This document shows positions 11,496 to 21,929 of a DNA stretch of 64,000 bases, piece after piece; position 1 is the first letter of the stretch, and every line of letters begins with the position of its first letter. Under the pieces are notes generated by a model. That model was not told the DNA's origin and ran no database searches. It was given only the letters and a program-made list of their open reading frames with translations. This DNA is from Fragum whitleyi. Its lineage: Eukaryota; Mollusca; Bivalvia; Cardiida; Cardiidae. The stretch spans positions 48,584,517 to 48,648,516 of the forward strand of contig OX411543.1 in the NCBI GenBank assembly GCA_948146395.1, written 5' to 3'. Made by a program: the position numbers and the translations under genes.

Positions 11496-12486
11496 TGTGT
11501 GTGTATTTCCGTTTATTTATCATCGCTACCGTAGCACATGCCCATATGAACGACGCCCCCAGAAGACGGTTAGTTGTTACGGAGGATAGTGCAAGAATAC
11601 ATGACGAAACTACTGCTTAGATCCGCCATGGTTCTTTAACGTACTCAGTGTAAAGCACCGACTCACGGGGCCTCGGTTTAAAGTCTAATCCGAAAGACAA
11701 TTAGTTTGTTAGTGTGCCAGCCTGGGTTTGATCCCACACCGTCAAGCTTAAATTTTAGGTATTTCTAGTTGTATTTAAAGCATTGATATAATCACTCAAT
11801 TTGGTAATTGCAATTGCGACAAGAATGCTTAAATCATACTGATGTTTCAATAGCGTGAAACAAAATTAAAAAGGTTTGTATGCCGAAAATGAGTTAAATT
11901 AAAGGCATGTTTTCAATGATATACAGATTATTGATTACCATTGATCTCTAATTGTACAATTAATTAAATCAACAAACACCTTTACAGATTATTGATTAGC
12001 ATCAGCCTTTAATTGCGTTATTATTTAAACCATCAAACACTAAGATAACATGAGTTAAACCAAACAATGCATAATGCGTGTGAAAAAGGAGACAAACGCG
12101 GTAGTATATTTTATGTTCTTTTACATATTTCTTGTGCATTACATTTACAAAATAATTCGGTACAATAGAGCTGATTTTTTTTTATTCAAAATATCACGAT
12201 ATATTTCTTTTTTCAAACATACATTTAGCGCACGAAATAATATAATCAAGCTTAAGTTTTTTATGTGGGGACTCTAAAATATGTATATCATGGACTAAGA
12301 TTATTAACAAGTTGTAGGTTCAAAATATTAAATAATTGTATCAAACAAAAAAATGAAAATAAATAGAGGTCGGTTTGACTATTTCTTGGGGCCGGTTTGA
12401 CCGTTATCTGAGTTGAGGGGCCGGTTTGACTATTTTTGGGGGCCGATTTTACCGGGGGCCGGTTTGACGAGGGGCCGGTTTGACTG

Positions 12487-13300
12487 GTTCCCCTATTAAC
12501 TATAAGATAGTTGTAATGGTGGCACAGAACTGTCATTACTCACAAAATTAATTTACCAGGTAAAGTCGGTTAACCATATCGGAACCATGACCATTAACGG
12601 TCCACTTCAGAAAATATCTTTAAAAAAAACTCAGATAGAGAAAGAAATTCCAACTATTTCATTCAAAGTGTACAAAGGCCCAGGGTCCAAAAATATTTAG
12701 ATAAAGGCATTCAGACATGTGACTTGAAAAAAGTTAATCATCCTGATTTGACGGTCACTTGCCCTACAAAAAGGCCTAGGGCTCTTTGAAAAAAACAGGT
12801 CTGTATCTTAAGACGTCATCTTAGTCTTAGAGAACAGATGAAGTGAAGGTTCAAAATCAGTGTCTAAAAAGTTAATTCTGGGTCCTAATTACTGGTAAAA
12901 AGATTGGGACGAGTGAATTATTCAAATTGTACTTATAAACATACAATATCTTGGATTTTTTGATATACATTTTAATAACTGTGGCTATATGCAACAAAAA
13001 TATTAGTGGATATAAACATTATTTTCGATAACTTCCTTGATTGTGAGATCAATTAGTATTTATCATGTTTGGGTATGGGGTTTAAGTGTTAGGCAATAAG
13101 ATTATCTGTTTCAAATCATAATTAATTATCAGTTTTTAGTTGGAAGAGCTAAATCAACTGATGATCAATAGTAAATTGGTTCTTACAACTCAAAACAAAA
13201 CTCAATGTACACTATGGCATAACCAGGTTACTAGGCAATGCGTGTTGTTCCCACTTCGTCTAATCCCATTTGGTCTAAAAGTCAAACTCTGAGGTAAGGG
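12487..13300. other. unassigned intergenic stretch
   Basis: No exon, foldback or tandem repeat is visible; it is ordinary AT-rich sequence. Confidence 0.4.
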
Positions 13301-13352
13301 CATTAGCAGTGTTGCATATAGATTATACAGCGTGAAACAGTTGTAACTGTTC
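13300..13352. repeat. half copy of the GCGTGAAACAG hairpin repeat
   Basis: 'gggcattagcagtgttgcat-t-agattat-cagcgtgaaacagttgtaactg' matches 14133-14182 almost exactly, but the second arm of the hairpin is missing. It is a direct duplication or truncated copy of the 14164-14225 element. Confidence 0.6.
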
Positions 13353-14163
13353 ATTTTAAGGGTCAAACACGAGTTAATGAAATTGTATCAGGATTCTACA
13401 TAAACTAATTCTTGCCACAAGTCTTATGGACATATAAGTTCTAAATCGTACAGGTCCTACAATGAAATCATATTTTTAGCATTTTGATAATTGTAAGGAA
13501 AACAGTGTGGGATATGAAGAAATTACTTGATTGTGACAATCTGTTTCTTCTTTTCTGGCTTCCTGAAATGTTTTCCTTGGGGTAGTAAAAGAATTAATAT
13601 GGGAAAGGGGAATACTTTTCAAAAAAAAGAAAAATTATATAGCCAATGAAAAGACCTGCAGCATGGCAGTAACAGCCAGTCCTCCTTGAAATCCACAGGT
13701 AGTGAGCCCTAGGACTGGTTAGTCAATCCCTAATTGTAAGCATTGAAATGAAAGCTCCAAAGTGTAGCAGATTTTATGAATAACCCTTTGTCCCTGTAAT
13801 TTGTCCCATATACATACATTCTTTTCTACTTGGCTGTTGGCATTAAAGCAGGACTTGATATTGCATGTGCAACCTTATGAGGCCTTTGAATGAAAGTGAC
13901 AAATGATAATTATTTAAGCTGCAGCATTGATAGACTGGGACATATTGTTTTACTAGTGTCCATCTGTCTGCAAAAAAAGTCACCTGCTAACAAACTTTTT
14001 TCCTATAACTTCAACACTATTCAAGTTACTGTGCTCATATTTGGTATAAAGGTTTCTGTCATCAATCTGCTCCTTTGAAGGTCAAGGTCAATTGTCAAGG
14101 TCAAACTTGGGTTAAAAAAAAAGGGCTATTTCAAGGGCATTAGCAGTGTTGCATGTAGATTAT

Positions 14164-14225
14164 TCAGCGTGAAACAGTTGTAACTGCCTATAAACATATA
14201 GGCAGTTACAACCGTTTCACGCTGA
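14164..14225. repeat. near-perfect hairpin repeat (GCGTGAAACAG family)
   Basis: The arms TCAGCGTGAAACAG...CTGCCTAT and the inverse pair around a short AAACAT centre over about 62 bases, with one or two mismatches. Related hairpins lie at 16796-16861, 20755-20823, 48671-48735 and 61679-61747, with a half copy at 13328. The centre (cctataaa-ata-tatagg) is the best-conserved part. Confidence 0.75.
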
Positions 14226-14494
14226 GGCCATCGATATAGATTGCAGCATAGTGGAAATCCAGTAATTAATTTGTAGTTGTCCCCCAAAATAAAAATATCG
14301 ACATGCCAGAATGGGACAACAAAATGCATAACAAAATAAAATAAAAATTCTAAGTGACTATGATACTGAAATAATGGACCATCATACTAAGGCATAGACA
14401 GTTTTTATAGCCTATATTCTATACTCTGAAAATTATGAATCAGATGGTACAAGTCATTTAGAAATGTTCATCTGTAGACTCATTCAACCGTACC

Positions 14495-14700
14495 ACAACT
14501 TACCAAGTGGTTAGCGTGCTTAACTCAAAATATGATGGTTGGGGGTTTGAGTCCCCTCCCCAGGCGGGTAGTGTATTTGTGTAGGACACTTTACAGATAG
14601 AGCCCCAGTTCACCCAGCTGTAAAAGTGGTTAGCAGTGATAAGAACAAATTACCTCTCTCTCTCTAGGCGCATGATAAGATCTGGAATTAGTAAGAACCA
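14495..14700 (+). repeat. tRNA-derived SINE
   Basis: It has an A-box-like 'agtggttagcgtgctt' (about 14503) and a B-box-like 'gggtttgagtcccc' (about 14546), followed by an unrelated body ending near a CTCTCTCT stretch. It is typical of a tRNA-headed SINE and is not a functional tRNA. Confidence 0.6.
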
Positions 14701-14884
14701 TGATGGAAATATGAGTCTTTTGACCTTTCATCTTGTTATCCTTGTATGAAAAATATAAAATAAAATAAAAGCTAGCAAGTAATGGAGGTAACAAAGATTC
14801 ATATGATTAACATAGAAGAATTGAATGAAGTTATTCATAAAAGTGTTTTTACTCAACATTGTATGTATAATCTGAGTGTCACAT

Positions 14885-15002
14885 AAATTTTGGAACTCAT
14901 GAACTTTAACAATGTTAATTTTCATTAATAAACCTCAGTCAACATTGTTAAAGTTAATGAGTTCCAAAATATCGCAGATCTATCAACAGTCCACTACCTT
15001 TA
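14885..15002. repeat. foldback MITE, GTCCACTACCTT family
   Basis: 'attttggaactcat...ctttaacaatgtta' pairs with its inverse across a 'cattaataaacctcag' centre. The right flank ends AGTCCACTACCTT, shared with copies at 18451-18604, 44845-45008 and 58300-58456. Confidence 0.65.
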
Positions 15003-15044
15003 CTAAATAAATCAATACATGTATCTATCTAGTATGCATATAAC

Positions 15045-15375
15045 AAACAAATAGAGGATGATTGTTTGTTTCTGTGTTATTTTTCACGAGAGGCTGTGCC
15101 ATGACACCCCCACCCCATGCCCACCCCCTCCCCGAGTGAATATATAATTTTAATGTTCAGAAAATGGAAGAATCATCAATGGTATGCAATAAATGATTAT
15201 AAATGAAGTGAAATGAGAACACTTTGGGTCAAATTCTGAAAGTGAATTTTCTTAACAATCATGACATAATTTATTTGGATAACGTCAAATGAAAAAAAGC
15301 AGGGGAAAATTATTTGCTAATTTCACTGATTTAGCTGTGAGATTATCAAGTAATAATCTTCTGTTTAATCTCAAT
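15045..15375. repeat. old MITE copy overlapping the putative endosulfine start exon
   Basis: The left part (aaatagaggatgattgtttg) and right part (ctaatttcactg... gtgagattatcaagtaataatc) match, inverted, the two ends of the element at 21930-22310. The interiors have diverged strongly. If this alignment is right, the small exon at 15164-15181 sits inside a decayed transposon. Confidence 0.4.
15164..15181 (+). CDS. ENSA/ARPP19-like: endosulfine-like gene, probable first coding exon
   Basis: ATGGAAGAATCATCAATG encodes MEESSM and is followed directly by a donor GTATGC at 15182. It ends in phase 0, exactly what exon 2 needs. The ATG context is aaaATGg. An AG at 15159-15160 (taatgttcag) precedes it, so it could instead be an internal 21-base exon adding a Lys before Met. 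Support is positional only, and it appears to overlap a degraded transposon copy. Confidence 0.5.
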
Positions 15376-17263
15376 AATCTATCAGAAAACATAAAATAAT
15401 TTCTTTGACTTGTTTATTTCAGGACGCACATGAAATAGAGAGGGAGCAGGAGGCAAAACTAAAATCTAAGTATGGAATGATGAAAAAACCTGGTGGTGGA
15501 TCGGCACTATTACAAAAAAGATTGCAAAAAGGGGTGGGTAATTCCAAAACCTTTTCAGTTTATCGAAATTTAAGATAATTCAATATACAGGTGACAATGA
15601 GGAGTTGTAGCACTTGAAAATGATTTAAATCTGGTTGTTTTCACAAAGATTCATTTTAGCTCAACTTAGTTCAAAGTACTCAAGGTGAGCTATTGTGTTC
15701 ATCCAATGTCCTTTGTTAGTCGGGCAGCCGCCATCATAGCGCAGTTGGTAGCGTGTCGGACTGTCAATCTAGAGGTCCCGGGTTTGATCCCTGACGGCGG
15801 CACTCATTCTTTCCGACTATTTGTCTCTCACCAATGGGTTGATAATCGTAGACCTATGTGAGATAGCAGCTGGAGGCTAGGAAAGGATGAGGTGGTTGTA
15901 CTGGTGAGAGAAATACCAGGTGCTCCAGCCACCGCGATTTATCTGAAAAAATGTTGAAAGGGGCATTAAACCCCATTCAATCAATCGTCAGTAGGGCATC
16001 AGCTGTCACTTGCCGTGCATTGTCCACAATTTCTTAAAACATCTCTTCCTCCTAAATTGGTGAACTAATCTTGATGAAACTTAGCAGGAATGCTCCTTGG
16101 ATCAAGCTCTACCAAGCATCATCTAGTGGACCTATTCCAAGGTTGTTCATATCAAGACACTGATGTTATATTTGGGTTCCACCTGGGCGCATACAGTTTT
16201 GCATAGAAACAAAGTGAGAAAATCTTAAAAATTTAGCTTCTCTGAAACTACCTGTAAAGAAGGTAGACATCTGCTTAATTAAATTATGTGATGTACCAGG
16301 GGTCAAAGATACTCAGATGAGCAATCAAGGACCATCATGGTCCTCTTGTCAAAAGTTTGTCATCTTGAATGCAGGTTGCTATGTTTGTCACACAAAATGC
16401 TCCATGACTAATCCAGACAAGCTCCCATCTTATGAACATGAGAAGTTTGCAACTGAGCATAGCTGAATATAATACATGGCAGACTGGAATCAAACCCTTG
16501 TGAAAATAGAAAAAGAAATAAAATAAAGGTTTACCAGACCAACATGCTTACCTCTCAGCTGAAGAAAATCTTCCCCAATGAAAGATGGAAATTAAAAATT
16601 TAATAGCACTGGAAAAACAGTGTTTATGACTATATAGTTTTATTTCACTTTGAGTTATAAATTTATCGTAGTCAAGTTGATAAATGGATAAAAGCGTTAC
16701 TTTTTCAAAATGAGACTTTTTTAGTAAATTTTTGGTTTAGTATCAGTATGATTTTACTAAATATAACATAACTTTTATACTAGGTATTGATGCCTCAGCG
16801 TGAAACAGTTGAAGCTGCCCATAATGTTTATAGGCATTTACAATGAATGGTTTAGCGCAGAGCCATTGATATGTGAAAGATTGTTTTTTGAAGTTTGATT
16901 ATCTGGTTCTTATTTCAATTCAAGTCAGCAGTTTAGGTCCATTCTTGGCCCACTTGATAATAAATAAAATTGTCTGCTTACTAAAAAATATACCACCAAA
17001 ATTTTGAATTTGTTAAAAGGAATGAATGCAAATGTAATTGTGCTTTTCAGAATAAGTATTTTGATTCCGGCGATTACAACATGGCCAAAGCAAAGATGAA
17101 TAACCCAAAGAGACCTCTTGCTCCAAAAGAGAAGCTACTACTGCAGGAATCTATCGGAGGTGCCATTCCGACGCCGACTGAAGTGGATAACATCAGACGG
17201 CCATCACAAGTTGCGAGTAAATTGTTGATAGAGGGGGAGGGGGAAAATGAGGAGGAACAGTGA
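15164..17263 (+). CDS. ENSA/ARPP19-like: endosulfine/ARPP19-family gene (three coding exons, join)
   Basis: Joined coding exons 15164-15181, 15423-15533 and 17051-17263 give 342 bases, or 113 residues plus stop; human ARPP19 has 112. Residues 7-43 contain [18 protein letters not shown] and QKRLQKG. Residues 44-52 are NKYFDSGDY, the invariant endosulfine core, whose Ser49 is the Greatwall-kinase site that turns the protein into a PP2A-B55 inhibitor controlling mitotic entry. Residues 92-95 are RRPS, a PKA-type site like that near the C terminus of the vertebrate proteins. The acidic tail ends GENEEEQ. Both well-supported exons have GT-AG borders in phase 0. It is a cytosolic, intrinsically disordered regulator. 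The start exon is the only uncertain part; further N-terminal exons may exist upstream. Confidence 0.93.
15423..15533 (+). CDS. ENSA/ARPP19-like: endosulfine-like gene, coding exon 2
   Basis: 37 codons starting [18 protein letters not shown] and ending LLQKRLQKG. The acceptor is 'gtttatttcag' and the donor GTGGGT at 15534. It matches the family segment ending ...KRLQKG|, the point where the vertebrate homologous segment runs into [10 protein letters not shown]. Confidence 0.95.
15655..16380 (-). mobile_element. terminal-hairpin element (GGTGAGCT/GAGGACCAT type), in the endosulfine intron
   Basis: It runs from 'agctcaacttag...ctcaaggtgagcta' to the hairpin AGGACCATCATGGTCCT followed by cttgtc (to about 16351). 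This is the reverse orientation of the 22859-24056 element, sharing 'aacatctcttcctcctaaa', 'aagctctaccaagcatcatc' and the 'ggttccacctgggcgca' block. It is split by a SINE at 15727-15986. Confidence 0.7.
15727..15986 (+). repeat. tRNA-derived SINE with a target duplication
   Basis: The tRNA-like head has A-box TAGCGCAGTTGG (15737-15748) and B-box GGTTTGATCC (15781-15790). The flanking 'gccgcc' and 'ggcggc' can pair as an acceptor stem. The body ends in the CATTCAATCAATC tail common in mollusc SINEs. Flanks GTTAGTCGGGCA (15715-15726) and GTCAGTAGGGCA (15987-15998) look like a 12 bp target duplication with two mismatches. It lies inside the element at 15655-16380. Confidence 0.8.
16796..16861. 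repeat. diverged copy of the GCGTGAAACAG hairpin
   Basis: 'cagcgtgaaacagttgaagctgcc' is followed by an imperfect inverse arm 'gtttataggcatttacaa...ggtttagcgc'. It lies in intron 2 of the endosulfine gene. Confidence 0.6.
17051..17263 (+). CDS. ENSA/ARPP19-like: endosulfine-like gene, terminal coding exon
   Basis: 70 codons plus TGA at 17261-17263, after the acceptor 'gtgcttttcag'. It begins [18 protein letters not shown] and contains AIPTPTEV and [12 protein letters not shown], then an acidic tail. The internal ATG at 17081 is the Met of MAKAK and not the start. No AATAAA or ATTAAA is seen in the following 700 bases, so the 3' UTR end is unresolved. Confidence 0.97.
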   Translation, partial: NKYFDSGDYNMAKAKMNNPKRPLAPKEKLLLQESIGGAIPTPTEVDNIRRPSQVASKLLIEGEGENEEEQ

Positions 17264-18159
17264 TGGAGATGAAATACATGTATTGTTGAACTGTTGAGTT
17301 TTGTCATTGTACTTTTAAAATTTGGAGAAAAATAACATGCGTTTTCCAGCTGTTCATGACGGATTTGAAAACAGTATAGGCTAACATTACCCTGCAAAGG
17401 GATTTGACACCCCCCCCCCCCCCCACACACACACACACACACACTCACAAACACAAATTTGAAAGCTTCTCATTTTGGCCCTCAAAAATATTCTGTCAGG
17501 AAGTCATTTTAGGGGTCATTTTGATCCGTAGATGTATCAGATCCATTGTCAAAGACAGTTGTTTCCTTCAAATTTTATAGGGGCCCTATTTGAATGATTT
17601 GATTCATTTACAAGTATGATTTTCTCTTTTTGACTCCTTTAGAAATAGATTTTACTAACGGAATTTTATATGGAGGGGGTCAATGACTCCTTAATCTCAT
17701 AGCCCTGGCAAATTCATGCAGTCTTATCTCGGCCTTGACTGCCTACCCTCTAATTGATTACCATTGGGAATACTTGAGATAGACTGGTTGAAATTTCCCT
17801 AAAATTGAATACAAATTGCCAATAATTTTGAGATTTTAGATAGCCAGGCTTGAGTTTTTCCCATAGCAATCAATTAGAATGCAGACTATTTATGCTAGGA
17901 TCAGACTGCATGTCAGTGCAGGCTGATGTTCGTCTATACTGTCTACCATAGCCCTGTGAAAAGCAGGAATATATTGTGAACAGCAAGATAAGGGTTAAGT
18001 TAAATACATGAACTACCAGACAACAAAATTATTAGACAGATTCATAGCAAAGCAAGAGTGTAGATGACATATTGCAACATGTTTGAATTGAAAAGAAAAA
18101 AATGACTTCTCAGTTTTACAGAATATATTTTTCCTCTAGTTATTTTTTCTTTGCATGTA
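17264..18159 (+). other. probable 3' UTR and downstream flank of the endosulfine gene
   Basis: It contains a C-run followed by a CA microsatellite (17410-17444) and a small CAGACTG/GCAGGCTG hairpin (17897-17928). No further exon is seen. The 126-codon minus frame at 17074-17454 is antisense to the exon and the microsatellite. Confidence 0.45.
17410..17444. repeat. poly-C followed by (CA)n
   Basis: About 15 C residues run directly into about 10 CA units. Confidence 0.9.
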
Positions 18160-18345
18160 CAGAAGAACAGATACGAAGGAGTAAAGCCAGTCTAAAATCT
18201 TTATTTCTCATTGAAACCCTATGTCGTGGGTACTCATTTGAATCATCTTGACGAGACGATTCAAATGAGTACCCTCAACATAGGATTTGTGCAAGTATAG
18301 TTGAAACAATATTATTTGAAAACAATTTCCATTAGTAGCTCTGCA
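18160..18345. repeat. foldback MITE, CAGATAAGAGGGG family, copy 1
   Basis: The central hairpin pairs 'gggtactcatttgaatc' with 'gattcaaatgagtaccc', preceded by 'aatctttatttctcattgaaaccctatg' and ending 'gtagctct'. It shares core and borders with 32003-32192 and 33263-33415. Confidence 0.7.
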
Positions 18346-18450
18346 TGTAAAAATTGAATTTTGTTGTCACAAGTTAATGAGAGGACATGCACATGTATTT
18401 AAATGCAGGTATGGATTCGATCTGACTAAAAAATTTAATGTCCTCATGTT

Positions 18451-18604
18451 TAAGGTGGTGTAACAGTAATAGTTCCGCACCATTTTGGACCATATGTTCT
18501 TTCACAGTGTTAACCAAAGTTTCCTTATGAGGAAACCTCAGTTAATACTGTTAAAGCTCATTACTCCCGAAGCGTTGCGGAACTATTACAGGTCCTCTAC
18601 CTTA
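18451..18604. repeat. foldback MITE, GTCCACTACCTT family
   Basis: It starts TAAGGTGGTGTAACAGTAAT and ends TCCTCTACCTTA, with the inner inverted pair 'tttccttatgaggaaa'. The ends are consistent with a TA target. The short ORF here is a hairpin translation. Confidence 0.7.
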
Positions 18605-18954
18605 AAACAATATTTTTACGAAGATCAAAGTACAGGTCTTCCAAGTTTTAGAAGTAAATTGACAATTAGTATTTATAGAATGTCTTCATGAAGGGGATTG
18701 GACCGGGGAAGAAAAATGGGGGAAGTTGAAGTTGTTGGTGAGCTTAACATAATTCATTGTTTCATTTAATGATTGTAATTTCATTGTCAATGTACAAAAA
18801 TCCATTTTCATTGTTAGTTTAAAATTGTTATATATGTATTATCATTGAAGGAAATTAGTTTATCATCTACAATCAATTCACATTTGTGACCTATAACTTG
18901 AAAGAGGCCCATGAAGGATATTTGCAAAATAATTATGTGACCGATCATGGATTG

Positions 18955-19370
18955 GCATTAACTTCTATAAGTAAGGAGTCCATTTGACTCCCAAGTTATG
19001 AAATCAAGGAGTCCAAGCTCAAAGTAAAGAGCCCTACTCTCCTTAAGGGAAGAAAATAGTGAAAGAAGAAGGATGTTGCTTGTCACAAGCAATTTATTCT
19101 TTTCCACAAGTTTCTCCTCCAAAAGGAGATCTTTTTTTATCAAACTACTTCTAGTTATATCTGCAACAAATTTTGTAGTGAAAGATTTACAGTTTTGAGA
19201 AGTGATGAAAAAAGAAATGGCCTTGGGCAGCTGTTTTTCAAAGTATTCTCATACTATTATGGGAGTCCACTAGACTCCCTACTTGCAAAATGAAGGAGAC
19301 CCAGCTGATAAACAAGGAGTCTTGGATTCCCGGACTCCCCTTAGTGTCGAGTCCTGCCAATCCTTGGGTT
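18955..19370. repeat. region of repeated AAGGAGTCC motifs
   Basis: Motifs such as 'aaggagtccatttgactcc', 'caaggagtccaagctc' and 'gggagtccactagactcc' recur, some inverted. It contains 'gcttgtcacaagcaattt', reminiscent of the piggyBac-like MITE centre. It is probably a decayed DNA element. Confidence 0.4.
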
Positions 19371-20654
19371 GGCAGTAACTATTTTTCTATGGGGTCTTGC
19401 TGGGATCTGGACTAGTTATTGTTAGGTAAACCTCCAAGTTATCACGGGATTCCTTCCTTCATTTACATTCATAGGTAGAATGTAAATGAAAGAGCAGTGG
19501 AAACAAAGATTATTAATGTATTTCAACGTCTTTATAAGTCAAGGGTTCTAACTTCTATTTGTTCCTCAAAAACATGGACTAAGAACCTTGGCTTTGAAAA
19601 CGTTTTCTGATTTCAAGAACATCCAAATGTGACAGATAATGGAGGATCTTAATTGAATCCTTAGCTTTGAACCAATGGAAACCCCCTTTATTTGATATAA
19701 ATTTCCTAACAATCATTTAAAATTATCAATCTACCTTCCATTAACCTGAAATTATCCTTTAAAGGAAGTCAGCCCCATATTTAAGGGAAGAAGTTGCAAA
19801 ACTTTTCTTTTCAAACTATGTATTTTCAATCATCTAAAAAATAGGGTTTTCTTAGGAAATAGTGTAAGGGGGGGGGGGGGGGGGGGGGTACTATTGCAAA
19901 GGACCCTGTTATCAGAGGAAATGCTGTATCCTTTTTCATGAGACAGGTTACATTTCAATTATTTATATCCAAGACCCTGTGTGCATAAATTAAATGAGCC
20001 TGTGCTTGGTATTTTCAACAATTCTATAGGTGTGTGATGGACAGACACTTAACTGAGTAGTCCACAGTGCACTAAAAATATTCTGTGCATATGTATTCGT
20101 AGCTATCTATTGAGCATGTATGGAATACTGATCAGACTGTTCAAATACACAGGCTGATCTGAATCTTTATATGGCTCACATGTGAAATTGTTGGAAATAT
20201 CATTCATAGACTCGAATACTTTTGATATTAAATTTGTTCAATATTTTACATTCCTTTTCTTGTATTAAAGCTATTTTTGAAAATGCTTCAGTTTCCATTG
20301 AAAACAATAATTCAATTCACCTATGCTGTTGCTAATAGGGAATAGGGAGGGGGTCACAATTTAGTATTGTTTCTTTTTCTTTACCTAACCCAATCTTGAG
20401 GTGGTAACGCATTGAGATGCCTGCTTAATAATTTCTCAATTTATAATTAAGGTGTTGTTGAACAAAAGTATTCAGGTGTAGGTTTAAAAAAACAACATTG
20501 GGCCTACTTAATTCTGCTTTGGATAGCTACATCGGACATGCACTTGTATCAAACAATTTCATATTGGCAGTCTGTCCACTCTAATTGATTTTGTGGTTTT
20601 GTTTATAATAAAATCTGTCAAATAGTCAGTGCAAAAGCATTGTAAGTGCCTAAT
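19371..20654. other. intergenic stretch with a G-run
   Basis: No exon is seen. It has a 21-base G-run at 19868-19888 and a small hairpin with the CAGACTG/CAGGCTG core at 20130-20160. Confidence 0.5.
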
Positions 20655-20754
20655 CAGGGTTTGACACTAAGAGTGTCTCAGGATCCCGAGTGATCCCATT
20701 AATTAAAACATTGAGATTCTGTTAGGATCCCTCTAGATCTATAACATTGCAAAG

Positions 20755-20823
20755 GGGTCAGTGCAATACATTTGTTTGTGCCTATAAATATATAGACACT
20801 TACAATAGTTTTGCACTGACCCA
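20755..20823. repeat. hairpin repeat, GCGTGAAACAG-related
   Basis: GGGTCAGTGCAA and TTGCACTGACCC form the outer arms; the centre 'cctataaatatatag' matches the 14164-14225 hairpin. The outer arms differ, so only the centre is conserved. Confidence 0.65.
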
Positions 20824-21124
20824 TCAATTAAGATATTCTCTCAATCAGAACATGTCCTTTATTTTTTCAAATTTAAGATTCAAACTACTTTGTTCCTTAC
20901 ATATAAGGAAAACAGTGAAGTTAGAATCCTTGGCTTGCAAGGTTATAAGAATATTTCACTAACCTATGCTTGCTTACCTTTATTAAAAATTCTACATATC
21001 TAAATACGGCCATTTCCGTAAACTGCAACAGACCTCAGATGTATATAAGGCAGATGGGTTTGTAACAAAATTGTTCATTTTGTTAGGTGGAAAAAGTATA
21101 AGAAAAACTAGTGGGGAAATAACT

Positions 21125-21250
21125 GGTGCTATCTTTAGATTTATATTTTTTACAGTAAATAACGACTAAAAAATCTTAATGTTTGAGAATGACAAATCAT
21201 TCTCAAAAATTAAGATTTTTCAGCCTTTATTCAAGAATCTAAAGATATTT
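21125..21250. repeat. foldback element
   Basis: 'atctttagat...aaaaaatcttaatgtttgagaatga' pairs with 'tcattctcaaaaattaagattttt...aatctaaagat'. There is no coding potential. Confidence 0.6.
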
Positions 21251-21929
21251 ATATAAGGATTCAATGGTTTCATTGGTGACTTAAACTAGTAGCCTTGGTG
21301 ACATCAAATGTTTTCAATCAAAGTTTCGAGGGCTAATGCCATTTTACCAGACATCATCGAGTTTTTCCAAGGTTTTCCCGTATTTTTTTTTAAAAATAGT
21401 CCATCCATGTACATTCAAGGTTGATCGTGAGATTAGCCGAAGGGTGTTCTAAATGATCAAAATGAAGGGAGGGGCACCTGATTATCTTGAGGCGTCCTCA
21501 TGGTAAGAAGTGGGGATTCCTTCAGGATCTCATCGACAAAAAGTTAGTGTCAACCCCTGCTATACACTGTATTTTATCTTTTGCACTGACTATGCAAAGA
21601 ATCATTTCACCTATTTAGAATGAGATGCTCAAGTTTTCAATTGGGAATCATGCAGTTATACATGTAGTAGATTCAGTCAAAGGGAAGTTTCTATGCGAAA
21701 TTGTTTAACATCTTTCAATTTAAGCCCTTGCAGACAACAATTGTAGTATTTTGGGAAGATACTTTGTTCAGAAATGTCACTGGTTTGACATATATTACTA
21801 GTCTTGTATTTATGTTGTGAAAAAATTCCTTGTTTAGTGGGTATTATAACAATGGCATTAAACAAACAGATGTACTATTTGATGTCAGGGATTAATTAAA
21901 AGGTATATTCTTTAATGCTTTTCGGTGGT

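Larger units (their letters stand above)
8509..12486. mobile_element. ~4 kb element with long GTCAAACCGGCCCC terminal repeats
   Basis: The left end starts CAGTCAAACTGGCCCCTCG. Over about 110 bases (8509-8622) it repeats GTCAAACCGGCCCC several times. The right end (12368-12486) is the inverted counterpart, ending GTTTGACTG. The interior holds a second block of 'ggcccca' and 'ttttttcccaattt' motifs (8860-8990 and 10050-10135), a tRNA-like sequence (11408-11490) and otherwise AT-rich DNA. No transposase was recognised, so it is probably a non-autonomous DNA transposon. The superfamily is not determined. Confidence 0.7.
20655..21559. mobile_element. ~0.9 kb element with CAGGGTTTGACACTAA ends
   Basis: CAGGGTTTGACACTAA at 20655-20670 is mirrored by TTAGTGTCAACCCCTG at 21544-21559; 'caggatc' motifs lie inside both ends. 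Nested in it are the hairpin at 20755-20823 and a foldback at 21125-21250. No transposase is seen. Confidence 0.6.

Noticed and set aside
13890..14078. 62-codon plus ORF near the endosulfine gene as an upstream exon
   Set aside because: Composition resembles a common 'aaggtcaaggtca' bivalve repeat and phase does not fit exon 2.
15727..15800. Functional tRNA gene
   Set aside because: Has A and B boxes but continues into a SINE body with a second copy elsewhere; anticodon arm is not regular.
17074..17454. 126-codon minus ORF
   Set aside because: Antisense of the endosulfine terminal exon running into the C/CA microsatellite (poly-Gly and poly-CV).
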